A DNA stretch of 64,000 nucleotides from Gemmatimonadales bacterium (lineage in GTDB: Bacteria; Gemmatimonadota; Gemmatimonadetes; Gemmatimonadales; GWC2-71-9), in NCBI GenBank assembly GCA_036265815.1, contig DATAOI010000064.1:1-64000 (forward strand), written 5' to 3'. Of the stretch, positions 8,030 through 16,662 are shown piece by piece. Made by a program: the position numbers and the translations under genes. The stretch's first letter is position 1. Each line of letters begins with the position of its first letter. The notes beneath the pieces were generated by a model. It was not told the origin of the DNA. It saw nothing but the letters and a program-made list of their open reading frames with translations, and did not search any database.

Positions 8030-9289
8030 ATGCCAGTCGCGCGGGCCCCGAAGGCAGCCCCCGAAGACCGCGGGAGCGAGACCGCTGCCGGCCCGCCACC
8101 GCTCCGCATTGGCTTGATGCTCCGGGCGATCGACGACGTCGATGGCCAGGGGATCTACATCCGCAAGCTGTGCGAGGCCTTGTTCCAGGTGGACACCCGG
8201 AACGAGTACGTCGCCTTTTACAGCGAGGCCCGCCAGGCGGGCCGCTACCACGGGCACCCCAACGTGCGCGAGCTGGTGGTGCCGGGCCGTGCCAAGCTGT
8301 TCTGGGACCAGGTGCTGGTCCCCCTTGCCGCGCGCCGGGAGCACCTCGACGTCCTCTTTCATCACAAGTTCAGCATCCCGCTCCTGCCACCGTGCTCGAC
8401 AGTGGTCCAGCAGCGGGGTACCGAGTACTGGAGTCACCCGGAATTCTACGTGGGCTGGTCGGGGAGGGTGGACCGGCTGTACAACCGCCTGCTCATCCCG
8501 CTGTACTGCCGGCGGGCCCAGCGGGTCCTCACCAACTCCGACAGCCTGGGCGATGAGCTGGTGCGTCACGCCGGCGTGCCCCGGTCCAAGCTGCGCACGG
8601 TCTACGCGGCGGCTGACGAGAGCTTCCGGCCCACTCGCGATCCCGCGACACTCGAGCAGGTGCGACAGCGCTACTCGCTGCCGGCGGAGCCGTTCCTCCT
8701 GATGGTGGTCAAGGGGCACCAGATCCTCGGACAGAGCTCGGGACAGGCGCTCACACCCAGGAAGAACGTCGCGGTCGCCCTCGAGGCCTATGGACGCATG
8801 CGGCGGCGAATGAGCGAGACCGGTGCATCGGTGCCGCCGCTGGTGATTCTTGGCATCGGGATCGCCGAGCGGCTGACGCCGGCGAGGATCGCCGGCTACA
8901 CCGATCCCGCGGCGGTGCACACGCCGGGGTTCGTGGAGTTCACCGATATGCCGGCGGTCTACGCCATGGCCCGAGCGCTGGTTTTCCCGTCGCGCTATGA
9001 GAGCTTCGGCATCCCCATCGTGGAAGCGATGGCGTGCGGCTGTCCGGTGATCACCGCGACTACCGCCGCCTGCCCCGAAGTCGCCGGGGACGCGGCGCTC
9101 CTGGTGGATCCGGACGACATGGAGGGGCTGGGCTCCGCGATGGAGCGGATGAGTTTCGACCAGGCTCTGGTAGAGGAGCTCCGGCGCCGGGGTCTACGCC
9201 GGGCGGCGAGCTTCTCCTGGACCCGGAGCGCGCTCACGCTGCTGTCGGAGCTTCGGACCGCCGCAGGCGTCCGCGCGGCCGCCTCGTGA
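8030..9289 (+). CDS. GT4 family glycosyltransferase
   Basis: 419-residue retaining GT-B glycosyltransferase. After a ~20-residue low-complexity N-terminus the first domain starts LRIGLMLRAIDDVDGQGIYI; the donor-binding motif FPSRYESFGIPIVEAMACG, with both glutamates of E-x7-E, is complete. Substrate unknown. ATG 8030 has GAGG about 14 bases upstream; the longer frame from 7868 runs through the operator region and is not supported. Its stop overlaps the next gene's GTG, coupling it to the second flippase. Confidence 0.88.
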   Translation: MPVARAPKAAPEDRGSETAAGPPPLRIGLMLRAIDDVDGQGIYIRKLCEALFQVDTRNEYVAFYSEARQAGRYHGHPNVRELVVPGRAKLFWDQVLVPLAARREHLDVLFHHKFSIPLLPPCSTVVQQRGTEYWSHPEFYVGWSGRVDRLYNRLLIPLYCRRAQRVLTNSDSLGDELVRHAGVPRSKLRTVYAAADESFRPTRDPATLEQVRQRYSLPAEPFLLMVVKGHQILGQSSGQALTPRKNVAVALEAYGRMRRRMSETGASVPPLVILGIGIAERLTPARIAGYTDPAAVHTPGFVEFTDMPAVYAMARALVFPSRYESFGIPIVEAMACGCPVITATTAACPEVAGDAALLVDPDDMEGLGSAMERMSFDQALVEELRRRGLRRAASFSWTRSALTLLSELRTAAGVRAAAS

Positions 9290-10884
9290 CGCGGGAGGAC
9301 GCGACCGTGCCCGAGCCGCTGCCGGCCGAGCTGGATGAGCCGCTCGACGGATCGCCGCACCTGTCGATGGGGGAGGCGGGCGGGCCCGAGCTCGACGGAC
9401 CCCCCGGCGACCTCAAGCGCAAGACGGCGCTGTCCATCCTGTGGACCATCGTCCGCACCGGGTCCGACTACTTCCTTTCGTTCGTCATCTTTGCCCTGCT
9501 GGCCCGCAAGCTCGGTCCCGCCGCGTTCGGGGTGTTTACTCTGGCCGTGGCGTTCGCGGAGTTCGGAAAGATCCTTCCGTCCACCGGCCTGGTGAGCGCC
9601 CTCACTCGCGCCAAACACGTCTCCCCCGCGATGGCGGACACGGTGTTCTGGTCGACGCTCGCGCTCTCCTGCCTGATTGCCGGCGTGATGGCGCTGATCG
9701 CTCACCCGCTGGCGGCGGTCTTCGGCGCGCCAGCGGTGGCCCCGCTGCTGACGGCGCTGGGGCTGATTCTCCCGGTGTCCGCCGCGGGGGCGACCCACAT
9801 TGCGCTCACGCTGCGCGCCTTCGGTCACAAGGCGATGGCCTCGCGATCGGTGGTGAGCGGCGCCGTGGGCGGCTCCGCCGCGCTGGCGGCCGCCTGGGCG
9901 GGTTGGGGGCCGTGGAGCCTCGTCGTGCAGCGCGGGGTCACCGAGATCGCCGGGACGGCGATGGCCTGGCACGCGTACCGCTGGATGCCCGGCCGGCGGT
10001 TCTCGTCCGGCGCGCTTCGGGACATGGCCGGCTTCAGCGCGAGCATGACGCTCACCCAGCTGCTCTATGTGGGCCTGGTGCGGGTGCAGGACCTGATTGT
10101 GGGCCGGACCATCGGGGTTCCGGCGGTCGGGGCCTATCGTACCGCGTGGCGGACGGTCGAGCTGATCGCTCAGGGTGCGATCATGCCCTTCTCCCAGGTG
10201 TCCCTCCCCGCGCTCGCGCGCTTGCAGGACGACCTGCCCGCCTTTCGCAAGGCCTACCTCCGCATCCTCGGCGTGAGCGCGGCGATCGCGTTTCCGGCGA
10301 TCATCGGGTTTGCCGTGCTGGCCCCCGACGCGGTGCGGCTGCTCTATGGCCCCCGCTGGGCGGCGAGCGCCAGGCTTGCCCAGGTGCTGGGTCTCATGGC
10401 GGTCCCCTTCACCATCAACTACTTCGCCGGCCCGGCGCTGGCCGCGCTCGGGCGGTCGGGCACCCTGGCGAAGATCGCGACTCTGCAGCTCACGCTGACG
10501 GTCGTGCTCTCGCTGCTGGCAGCACCGTTCGGACTGACCGCGATCGCTGGAGCGTACGTGCTGCGCGCCTATCTCACCCTGCCGGTTCAGATGGGAGCGT
10601 TCAAGCGCTACAGCGGCATCGGCTATGGTGCGCTGCTGGGCGCGATCGCTCCGCCGCTCTCGATGGCCCTGGTGATGGCGGGCTGTCTCATGGCGCTCGA
10701 CTATCTCGTCGGGGCGCGGTTTCACAACCGGGGGCTCTTCCTCCTCCTCATGGTCTGCACCGGAACCACGGTGTACGCGGCATCCCTGTTCCTTTTTGCC
10801 CGCAACTTCGTCTCTCAACAGCTCAGGGATCTTCGGCGCCTGCTCCCCAGCGTCTCCGCCAAGCTCTCCGGCGCCGGCGCGTGA
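9286..10884 (+). CDS. Polysaccharide flippase / lipopolysaccharide transporter-like (MOP superfamily)
   Basis: 532-residue membrane protein with a ~45-residue acidic cytoplasmic N-terminus, then repeated hydrophobic helices beginning TALSILWTIVRTGSDYFLSFVIFALLARKLGPAAFGVFTL, which is the opening pattern of the RfbX/Wzx and PST families. It should export a lipid-linked oligosaccharide. GTG 9286 overlaps the preceding stop (GTGA). It is longer than, and clearly different from, the flippase at 3740-4960. Confidence 0.85.
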   Translation: MTREDATVPEPLPAELDEPLDGSPHLSMGEAGGPELDGPPGDLKRKTALSILWTIVRTGSDYFLSFVIFALLARKLGPAAFGVFTLAVAFAEFGKILPSTGLVSALTRAKHVSPAMADTVFWSTLALSCLIAGVMALIAHPLAAVFGAPAVAPLLTALGLILPVSAAGATHIALTLRAFGHKAMASRSVVSGAVGGSAALAAAWAGWGPWSLVVQRGVTEIAGTAMAWHAYRWMPGRRFSSGALRDMAGFSASMTLTQLLYVGLVRVQDLIVGRTIGVPAVGAYRTAWRTVELIAQGAIMPFSQVSLPALARLQDDLPAFRKAYLRILGVSAAIAFPAIIGFAVLAPDAVRLLYGPRWAASARLAQVLGLMAVPFTINYFAGPALAALGRSGTLAKIATLQLTLTVVLSLLAAPFGLTAIAGAYVLRAYLTLPVQMGAFKRYSGIGYGALLGAIAPPLSMALVMAGCLMALDYLVGARFHNRGLFLLLMVCTGTTVYAASLFLFARNFVSQQLRDLRRLLPSVSAKLSGAGA

Positions 10885-10900
10885 CGACGGGAGAGGAAGC

Positions 10901-11920
10901 GTGACCGTGGTCGACGGCGAGCGCGAGCGGACCAAGGTCATCCAGCAGCTGCAACGGAAGGCCATCGCGGAGCTGCGCGACGTCCCCGCCGACGGACCGT
11001 TCTGTCTGGTGGATTTTCCGGACCAGCGCAACGTGGGGGATTCCGCGATCTGGCTCGGCACCACGACCTACTTGCGGGAGCATCGTGGGGCCAAGCCTGG
11101 TTACGTCGCGTCCCTCAGAGCGTTCTCCGAGGCAGCGCTCCGGGCCTCGGTTCCCGAGGGACCGATCGTGATTCACGGCGGAGGGAACTTCGGCGACCTC
11201 TGGCCTCGTCATCATGGCCTTCGGGAGCATCTGCTGGAGCGATTCCCGGATCGAGAGATCGTTCAGCTCCCCCAGTCGATTCATTTCGACCGTCCCGAGC
11301 AGGCCGCGCGGACGGCGCGCGCGATCGCGCGCCACGGGAGGTTTCGACTGTTCGTCAGAGATCAGTTCTCCTACGAGTTCGCGACCACCAACTTCGACTG
11401 CGAGGTCCGGCTCTGCCCGGACATGGCGTTCTTTCTCGGCGCACTCGAGCGCCCGGGTGCACCGGAGGTGGACGTCTGCTATCTAATGCGGACCGACAAG
11501 GAGCGCGTGCTGGACGCTCCGGCGGGGCGGCCGGAGTTCACCTCGCGGGTGGTCGACTGGCTGACGGAGAGTCGGGTATCGGTCCAGATGCACAAGCTTC
11601 GCGGCGTGGCTCGGGCCGTCGGCGGCGGGTGCCGCGATCGGATCGGGCTGCGGCGCACGTGGTATGATGCGGTCGCCCGGGCGCGGGTGGCTCGTGGGTG
11701 CCGGCTCTTGTCCTCCGGACGAGTGGTCATCACCGATCGGCTTCACGCCCATGTGTTGAGCCTCCTGCTGGGCATCCCCCACGCGGTGCTGGACAACAGT
11801 TATGGGAAGCTTGGCCGCTTCCTGGATGTCTGGACTGGGGATGCCAGCGGCGTCCACCGCGCCTCCTCGACCGACGACGCCGAGGGCTGGGCGGCGTCGG
11901 TGCTGAGCGGTGCGAGGTAA
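10901..11920 (+). CDS. Polysaccharide pyruvyltransferase family protein
   Basis: 339-residue member of the WcaK/CsaB/ExoV pyruvyltransferase family, which transfers pyruvate from PEP onto a sugar to form a ketal. Recognisable elements are DQRNVGDSAIW near residue 36, the glycine-rich IVIHGGGNFGDLWP, QLPQSIHF and the C-terminal VVITDRLHAHVLSLLLGIPH with NSYGKL. GTG 10901 has GAGAGGA just upstream and lies 16 bases after the flippase stop. Pyruvylation would add negative charge to the polymer; the acceptor sugar is unknown. Confidence 0.88.
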   Translation: MTVVDGERERTKVIQQLQRKAIAELRDVPADGPFCLVDFPDQRNVGDSAIWLGTTTYLREHRGAKPGYVASLRAFSEAALRASVPEGPIVIHGGGNFGDLWPRHHGLREHLLERFPDREIVQLPQSIHFDRPEQAARTARAIARHGRFRLFVRDQFSYEFATTNFDCEVRLCPDMAFFLGALERPGAPEVDVCYLMRTDKERVLDAPAGRPEFTSRVVDWLTESRVSVQMHKLRGVARAVGGGCRDRIGLRRTWYDAVARARVARGCRLLSSGRVVITDRLHAHVLSLLLGIPHAVLDNSYGKLGRFLDVWTGDASGVHRASSTDDAEGWAASVLSGAR

Positions 11921-11921
11921 C

Positions 11922-12641
11922 ATGCGTCGGACGCTCGAAAAACTTCGCGAGCCGTGGCATGCGCTCCGGGCCTCTCCGCTGGTGCGGCAAGTCCGGAAGC
12001 GCCATCTCACCTACCTCGGCTACGACGCGCTTTCGGATCTGGAGCGTACCGTCCGCCGGCTCGACGCCGAGGGCGTGGGGGGAATCATCCTCGAAGCGGG
12101 ATGCGCCCTCGGCGGTTCCTCGGTGGTGTTGGGGCTGACCAAGCATCCCGACCGCCCGCTCCGCGTGTACGATGTGTTCGGCATGATCCCGCCGCCATCG
12201 GAGGCGGATGGCGCGGATATCCACGCCCGCTATGAGACGATTCTGCGGGGTGACTCCGGCGGAATCGGCGGGGACAAATACTACGGATACGCGGAGAACC
12301 TCCGAGAGCAGGTCGTGAACACCCTTCGCAGCTTCGGCCTGGATCTGGAAGCTCGCCGGATCGAGCTGGTCCAGGGCCTGTTCCAGGATACCCTGGACGT
12401 CGACGGGCCGGTGGCCCTGGCGCACATCGACGCGGACTGGTACGAGTCGGTCAGGATCTGTCTGGAGCGGATCGAGCCGCAGCTCTCACCCGGGGGTGTG
12501 CTGGTCATCGACGATTACGAGCACTGGTCGGGGTGCCGGAAGGCGGTGGACGAGTACTTCGCGGACAAGCGCGACCGGTATCGCTTCATCCGCCGCTCCC
12601 GGCTGCACATCGTGCGCGGCGGGCAGGAGCCGCTGGTCTGA
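11922..12641 (+). CDS. TylF/MycF-like SAM-dependent methyltransferase
   Basis: 239-residue class I methyltransferase resembling the macrocin O-methyltransferase family. GIILEAGCALGGSSVVLGL carries the SAM-binding glycine motif; ALAHIDADWYESV and VLVIDDYEHWSGCRKAVDEY hold the acidic residues that bind metal in TylF/MycF. It probably O-methylates a sugar of the polymer. ATG 11922 starts one base after the pyruvyltransferase stop, with GCGAGG upstream. Confidence 0.85.
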   Translation: MRRTLEKLREPWHALRASPLVRQVRKRHLTYLGYDALSDLERTVRRLDAEGVGGIILEAGCALGGSSVVLGLTKHPDRPLRVYDVFGMIPPPSEADGADIHARYETILRGDSGGIGGDKYYGYAENLREQVVNTLRSFGLDLEARRIELVQGLFQDTLDVDGPVALAHIDADWYESVRICLERIEPQLSPGGVLVIDDYEHWSGCRKAVDEYFADKRDRYRFIRRSRLHIVRGGQEPLV

Positions 12642-12646
12642 CCTGT

Positions 12647-13489
12647 ATGGACATCTCCTTGGTGATCTCGACCAGGAATCGGGCTTCGCAGCTCGAGCAG
12701 GCCTTGAATTCGTATGCCCGGCTCCAGTACGAGGGGGCATGGGAGCTGGTGATCGTGGACAACGGCTCCTCCGATGCGACGACACAGGTACTCGAGGCGT
12801 TCGGCCGGAGCTTCAGCGGGCACCTTCGCCTGCTGCACCATGAGCGGCCGGGGCTCGGAGGTGCTCGAAACGCCGGGTGGCGGGCGGCACGTGGAAGCAT
12901 CGTCGCATTCACCGACGATGACTGCTATCCGCGGGAGGACTATCTGTCGCGCATCCAGAGCTGTTTTTCGGACCCGCGCATGGGATTCGCGGCGGGCCGC
13001 GTGCTTCTGTACGATCAGCTGGACTATCCCGTCACGATCCAGTTATCCGACCGACGAGTGGAGTTCCCGCCGAAGTCCTACATCGCGCCAGGAGACATTC
13101 ATGGTGCCAACTTCGGATTTCGCCGTCAGGCATTGGAGGCCGTCGGAGGGTTTGATGAGCGGCTCGGCGCTGGGTCGAAGTACCACAGCGCCGAAGATAC
13201 CGACGCGGTGGCCCGGGTCTCCGCCATGGGATGGTGGGGAGTGTACGATCCCGCGCCGACCGTGTTGCATCATCATCGCCGGCGCGCACCAGAACAGCTC
13301 CGGCAGTTGAAGAAAGCGCACGGAATCGGTGCCGGAGCGTACTTCATCAAGTGCCTCGCCAACCCGGAGCTGCGCGGGAAATATCTGTATCGCTGGCCGA
13401 AGGCGATGATGCGAAGCGGGCTGCGGAGGAGTCTGTGGCAGGTGGTCGGGGCCTGGCGCTTTCTCGCGGCCGAGCGGACCCACAAGTGA
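12647..13489 (+). CDS. GT2 family glycosyltransferase
   Basis: 280-residue inverting GT-A enzyme. It starts MDISLVISTRNRASQLEQAL, has LVIVDNGSSDAT and the metal site FTDDDCYP; the acceptor-side signature reads GANFGFRRQALEAVGGFDERL and AEDTDAVARV supplies the expected catalytic ED pair. No membrane segments are evident, so it should act in the cytoplasm on a lipid-linked acceptor. It lies five bases after the TylF-like gene and is the last plus-strand gene before a convergent GT4. Confidence 0.87.
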   Translation: MDISLVISTRNRASQLEQALNSYARLQYEGAWELVIVDNGSSDATTQVLEAFGRSFSGHLRLLHHERPGLGGARNAGWRAARGSIVAFTDDDCYPREDYLSRIQSCFSDPRMGFAAGRVLLYDQLDYPVTIQLSDRRVEFPPKSYIAPGDIHGANFGFRRQALEAVGGFDERLGAGSKYHSAEDTDAVARVSAMGWWGVYDPAPTVLHHHRRRAPEQLRQLKKAHGIGAGAYFIKCLANPELRGKYLYRWPKAMMRSGLRRSLWQVVGAWRFLAAERTHK

Positions 13490-13498
13490 ACCGGGTGA

Positions 13499-14572
13499 CT
13501 AGCTCGGGGCCAGGTACAACGCGAGCGTCTGTCGAGCGATCTCCGGCCACTCCAGCGCGTCCAGTCGGGGGGATGCGTCCGGCACCCGATGCGTCGCCCA
13601 GTCCAGCGCGGTCGCAAGGATCTGCGGCGTCAGGTCACCCTCATAGGTCCGCACCCAGTCGTGGCCGGCGATAGCCTGGAGCTCGCCCATGGCTCCCCGG
13701 GAGGGCACCAGGACCGGCCGGTCGAACGAGAGTGCCAGCAAAGCGCTTCCGGAGTTGGTGATCTCCCTGAAGGGGAGCACGACGAGGTCGGCCGCCCGCA
13801 GATAGCGCTGCACATCGATCTCCGGCACGTGCTCGAGCACCAGTCGCACGCGGGGGTCGCCGCCGGCTGCAGCCCGAACCTCCTCGGCGATCGTCGATGT
13901 GAGCGGCGCCCCCACCACCAGCAGTGTCACGTCACCGGTCCGGGCGAACAGCTCGCCCGCCGTACGAATCAGCTGAGGCACGTTCTTGTACGGCCGCAGC
14001 AGCCCGAAATAGGTCATCACCCGTGTGCCGGGTGGGATGTCCAGCGAGGCGCGCGCTTCCTCCCGGGACACGGCATCGGGATACGAGCCGCGATAGTGCC
14101 CGAGCGGCACGACCGCGTGCGGACGGGCGGCAAGCGCCGGATAACGCGCCTCCACTGCCTCCTGCCCTGCGACGCTGGGATGGACTACGGCATCCACTCG
14201 CCGCACGAAAGCCCCCCAGAACCACCGTTCCAGGCGTGGGTGCCGCGACTCGTGGGGATGGGCATTGTGAGCGGTCCACACGACACGCGCGCCGTGGCGG
14301 TGCGCCGCATCCAGGCACGCCAGCGCCGCAGCCGCGCCTGCTGCCGACACCACCCAGGGCCCGGCCGTGAGTGCCTTGTCGGGCCAGTGGACGTGAAAGA
14401 CATCGTATCCGCCGCGGAGGGCACGCGCGACGGTGAATTCCTCCACTCGCACCCCCAGCGACGCAAGCTGAGAATAGAGGAGCCAGGTATAGGGGTTTTT
14501 GGTGCGCGCGCCGAGGCCGGGCCACGCGAGGACTCGAGGACCGTCGTGGGTGTCTCGCGGAGGTCGGGGCAC
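13499..14572 (-). CDS. GT4 family glycosyltransferase
   Basis: 357-residue GT-B protein with FHVHWPDKALTAGP, a Rossmann-type first domain, VMTYFGLLRPYKNVPQLI at the domain junction and LPFREITNSGSALLALSFDRPVLVP in the donor site, a variant in which the usual E-x7-E is weakened (typical of bacterial GT4 enzymes resembling AceA/WcaC types). The start is GTG 14572. A -10 hexamer TACACT (complement of 14578-14583) lies five bases before it, suggesting a leaderless transcript. It converges on the GT2 gene with a nine-base gap and no visible terminator. Confidence 0.83.
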   Translation of the reverse strand: MPRPPRDTHDGPRVLAWPGLGARTKNPYTWLLYSQLASLGVRVEEFTVARALRGGYDVFHVHWPDKALTAGPWVVSAAGAAAALACLDAAHRHGARVVWTAHNAHPHESRHPRLERWFWGAFVRRVDAVVHPSVAGQEAVEARYPALAARPHAVVPLGHYRGSYPDAVSREEARASLDIPPGTRVMTYFGLLRPYKNVPQLIRTAGELFARTGDVTLLVVGAPLTSTIAEEVRAAAGGDPRVRLVLEHVPEIDVQRYLRAADLVVLPFREITNSGSALLALSFDRPVLVPSRGAMGELQAIAGHDWVRTYEGDLTPQILATALDWATHRVPDASPRLDALEWPEIARQTLALYLAPS

Positions 14573-14577
14573 GCCGG

Positions 14578-14583
14578 AGTGTA
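14578..14583 (-). promoter_or_regulatory. Candidate -10 box for the GT4 gene at 13499-14572
   Basis: TACACT on the minus strand ends five bases before GTG 14572; a poor -35 (TGGTGA) lies 17 bases further up. No ribosome-binding site fits between box and start. One of twelve starts with this arrangement. Confidence 0.4.
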
Positions 14584-14636
14584 ACTGCCGCCGGATCGCC
14601 TCACCAGAGCGGTGGACGGCCGCTCGGAAGCGGTAC

Positions 14637-14642
14637 TACCTT
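14637..14642 (+). promoter_or_regulatory. Candidate -10 box for the methyltransferase gene at 14651
   Basis: TACCTT ends eight bases before ATG 14651, with TGGACG (14613-14618) 18 bases upstream as a possible -35. Together with the opposing TACACT it makes this 78-bp divergent gap a two-way leaderless promoter region. Confidence 0.45.
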
Positions 14643-14650
14643 CTCCGGCC

Positions 14651-15400
14651 ATGAGGACGCAACCTGTGAACCAGCGTGGGCCCGGCCGGGAAGACGCCGA
14701 CATCGAGACATCGTCGGAGGAATACGCCCGCCGGTTTTCCGGCAGCGTTGGCCGGTGGTTCCTCGATCTGCAGGCGCGGATCACGCTGGACCTGCTCCGG
14801 GACCTGCCGGCGGGTGCGTCGGTGCTCGACGTCGGGGGCGGTCACGCGCAGCTCACCGGGCCGCTGCTGGGCGCCGGTTTCGACGTACGGGTGGCCGCGA
14901 GTGAACCATCGTGCGCTGCCCGGCTGACCCCGTGGCGGGAGCACCCGCACCTTCGCTTCGAGGTGGTAAACCTTGGCGCGCTGCCCTATGCGGCCCGGGC
15001 GTTCGACGCAGTGCTCTGCTTTCGCCTGCTGCCCCACAGCGTCGCGTGGACCACGCTCGTGTCCGAGCTGTGCCGGGTGGCCGGGCAGGCGGTGGTGGTG
15101 GACTACCCCTCCAGCCGAAGCGTCAACATCATCGCCGACCGCCTCTTTGGACTGAAGCACCGGATCGAGCGAGATACCAGACCATATGCCGTGTTCCAGC
15201 CCGCCGCCGTCCGCGCGGCCTTCGCGGCGCATGGGTTCGAGGTGCGACAGGAGCGACCTCAGTTTCTCCTGCCGATGGTGCTCCACCGGGCGGTCGGACG
15301 GGCGGCGCTGGCCCGGGCGCTGGAGCTTCCCGGCCGGCTCACCGGACTGCGCCGGATCCTGGGATCGCCCGTCATCGTCCGCGCCGATCGTCTGAAGTGA
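14651..15400 (+). CDS. Class I SAM-dependent methyltransferase
   Basis: 249-residue methyltransferase with SVLDVGGGHAQLTGPLL (motif I, about residues 57-73) and AVLCFRLLPHSVAW as the post-II region, as in UbiE/UbiG-like enzymes. The substrate is not readable; its position inside a glycan locus suggests a sugar or lipid carrier. ATG 14651 has no Shine-Dalgarno; a TACCTT box stands eight bases upstream. The stop overlaps the GTG of the VanZ-like gene. Confidence 0.83.
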   Translation: MRTQPVNQRGPGREDADIETSSEEYARRFSGSVGRWFLDLQARITLDLLRDLPAGASVLDVGGGHAQLTGPLLGAGFDVRVAASEPSCAARLTPWREHPHLRFEVVNLGALPYAARAFDAVLCFRLLPHSVAWTTLVSELCRVAGQAVVVDYPSSRSVNIIADRLFGLKHRIERDTRPYAVFQPAAVRAAFAAHGFEVRQERPQFLLPMVLHRAVGRAALARALELPGRLTGLRRILGSPVIVRADRLK

Positions 15401-16662
15401 TCGCCCGCCGGATTGCCTCCATGCTGGCGCTGGGCGGGCTGGTCGTGATCCTTGTGGTCACGCTCATCCCCATCCCGGAGCAGGCAGCGAGCTCCGCCGC
15501 CACCCCGTTCCTCTGTCTGGTCTGCGGCCAGCGGGGAGGGGTGGACGTGGTGCTGAACATCCTCCTCTTCATTCCTTTCGCCTTCGGCCTCAGGCTGTCG
15601 GGCATCGCAACCAAGCGGGTCATCCTGGCGTCCTTTCTGCTGACGGCACTGGTGGAGTTCCTCCAGTACACCGTGGTGACCGGCAGGGACAGCAGCTTGA
15701 GCGATATCCTCACCAATACGCTGGGCGGAACGCTGGGGGCGCTGCTGGCAGGCCACATCGATACCGTGTTTCGACCGAGCGCTCCCGCTGCCCGGCGATT
15801 CGCCCTCGCCTGGACCGCGGTATGGCTCGGCGTCAGCGGAGTCACGGCTCTGGCTCTGCGCCCCTGGGCACCGGGCGGACCATTCCTGGTGCAGTGGGCG
15901 CGGGAGCGGCCGCCGCATCCTCCCTTCGGCGGCAAAGTGACCGCGGCATCGCTGGAAGACGTTCCGCTCCCGCCGGGGCATCTGCCGGCTGGATCCCAGC
16001 TGCCGGCCCCGATGCGGGCCGGGACGATGCGGCTCCGGGTGTCGGTTCTGACCGGACTCCCTGCCTCGGACTGGCGCCCGATTCTCATCCTCTGGCATCC
16101 AGGAAATGAGGTCCTGGCGCTCAGCCAGTCGGGGCACGACCTCGTCTTCGAGGGCGCATGGCAGGCCACACCGCTCAACTTCCGGCCGGTGGCGATACGA
16201 CTGGACGACGCCCTCCCGAGCGAGTCTGGAGTGCCGCTCGAGCTCACGGCCGAGGTTGCGCAGCGGACGGTTCGCCTGAGCTCGTCGTACGGTGGCGGTC
16301 GCAGCTGGAGCTTACAGTTGAGCCCATCCTTCAGCTGGAGTCTCGTGCTCCCGTTCGATTACGCGTTCGGACCCGAGGTCCATCTGCTGACCGGGCTCTG
16401 GCTCGCCGGCTTCATGCTCCCGCTCGGACTCTGGTGGGCCCGCGTGGGGCTGCCGCTCAGCGTGTCGCTCGCATGGATGGCCGGCACCCTGTTCCTGGGG
16501 CTCGCGCTGCTCCCGCGGCTCGCCGGCTATCCACCGGTGCACTGGTCGGAGTGGGCCGCCGCCACCGCGGGCCAGGTGCTCGGGTGGGCCTGCTCCCGGC
16601 GCGCGGCTTATCTTCCAGATCGATGCGACTCACCTTCCATCGGCGCATTCTCCTCATCCTGA
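15397..16662 (+). CDS. VanZ-family membrane protein with a large extracytoplasmic insert
   Basis: 421-residue protein. Residues about 8-130 hold four hydrophobic helices with the VanZ pattern (NILLFIPFAFGLRL, LLTALVEFLQYTV, DILTNTLGGTLGALLAG). A fifth helix is followed by ~190 mostly beta-rich residues predicted outside the membrane, then two or three C-terminal helices. Most VanZ proteins lack this insert. VanZ was first seen in teicoplanin resistance, but many homologues sit in polysaccharide loci and have no proven activity. GTG 15397 overlaps the previous stop; the 3' end overlaps the kinase gene by 40 bases. Confidence 0.78.
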   Translation: MIARRIASMLALGGLVVILVVTLIPIPEQAASSAATPFLCLVCGQRGGVDVVLNILLFIPFAFGLRLSGIATKRVILASFLLTALVEFLQYTVVTGRDSSLSDILTNTLGGTLGALLAGHIDTVFRPSAPAARRFALAWTAVWLGVSGVTALALRPWAPGGPFLVQWARERPPHPPFGGKVTAASLEDVPLPPGHLPAGSQLPAPMRAGTMRLRVSVLTGLPASDWRPILILWHPGNEVLALSQSGHDLVFEGAWQATPLNFRPVAIRLDDALPSESGVPLELTAEVAQRTVRLSSSYGGGRSWSLQLSPSFSWSLVLPFDYAFGPEVHLLTGLWLAGFMLPLGLWWARVGLPLSVSLAWMAGTLFLGLALLPRLAGYPPVHWSEWAAATAGQVLGWACSRRAAYLPDRCDSPSIGAFSSS

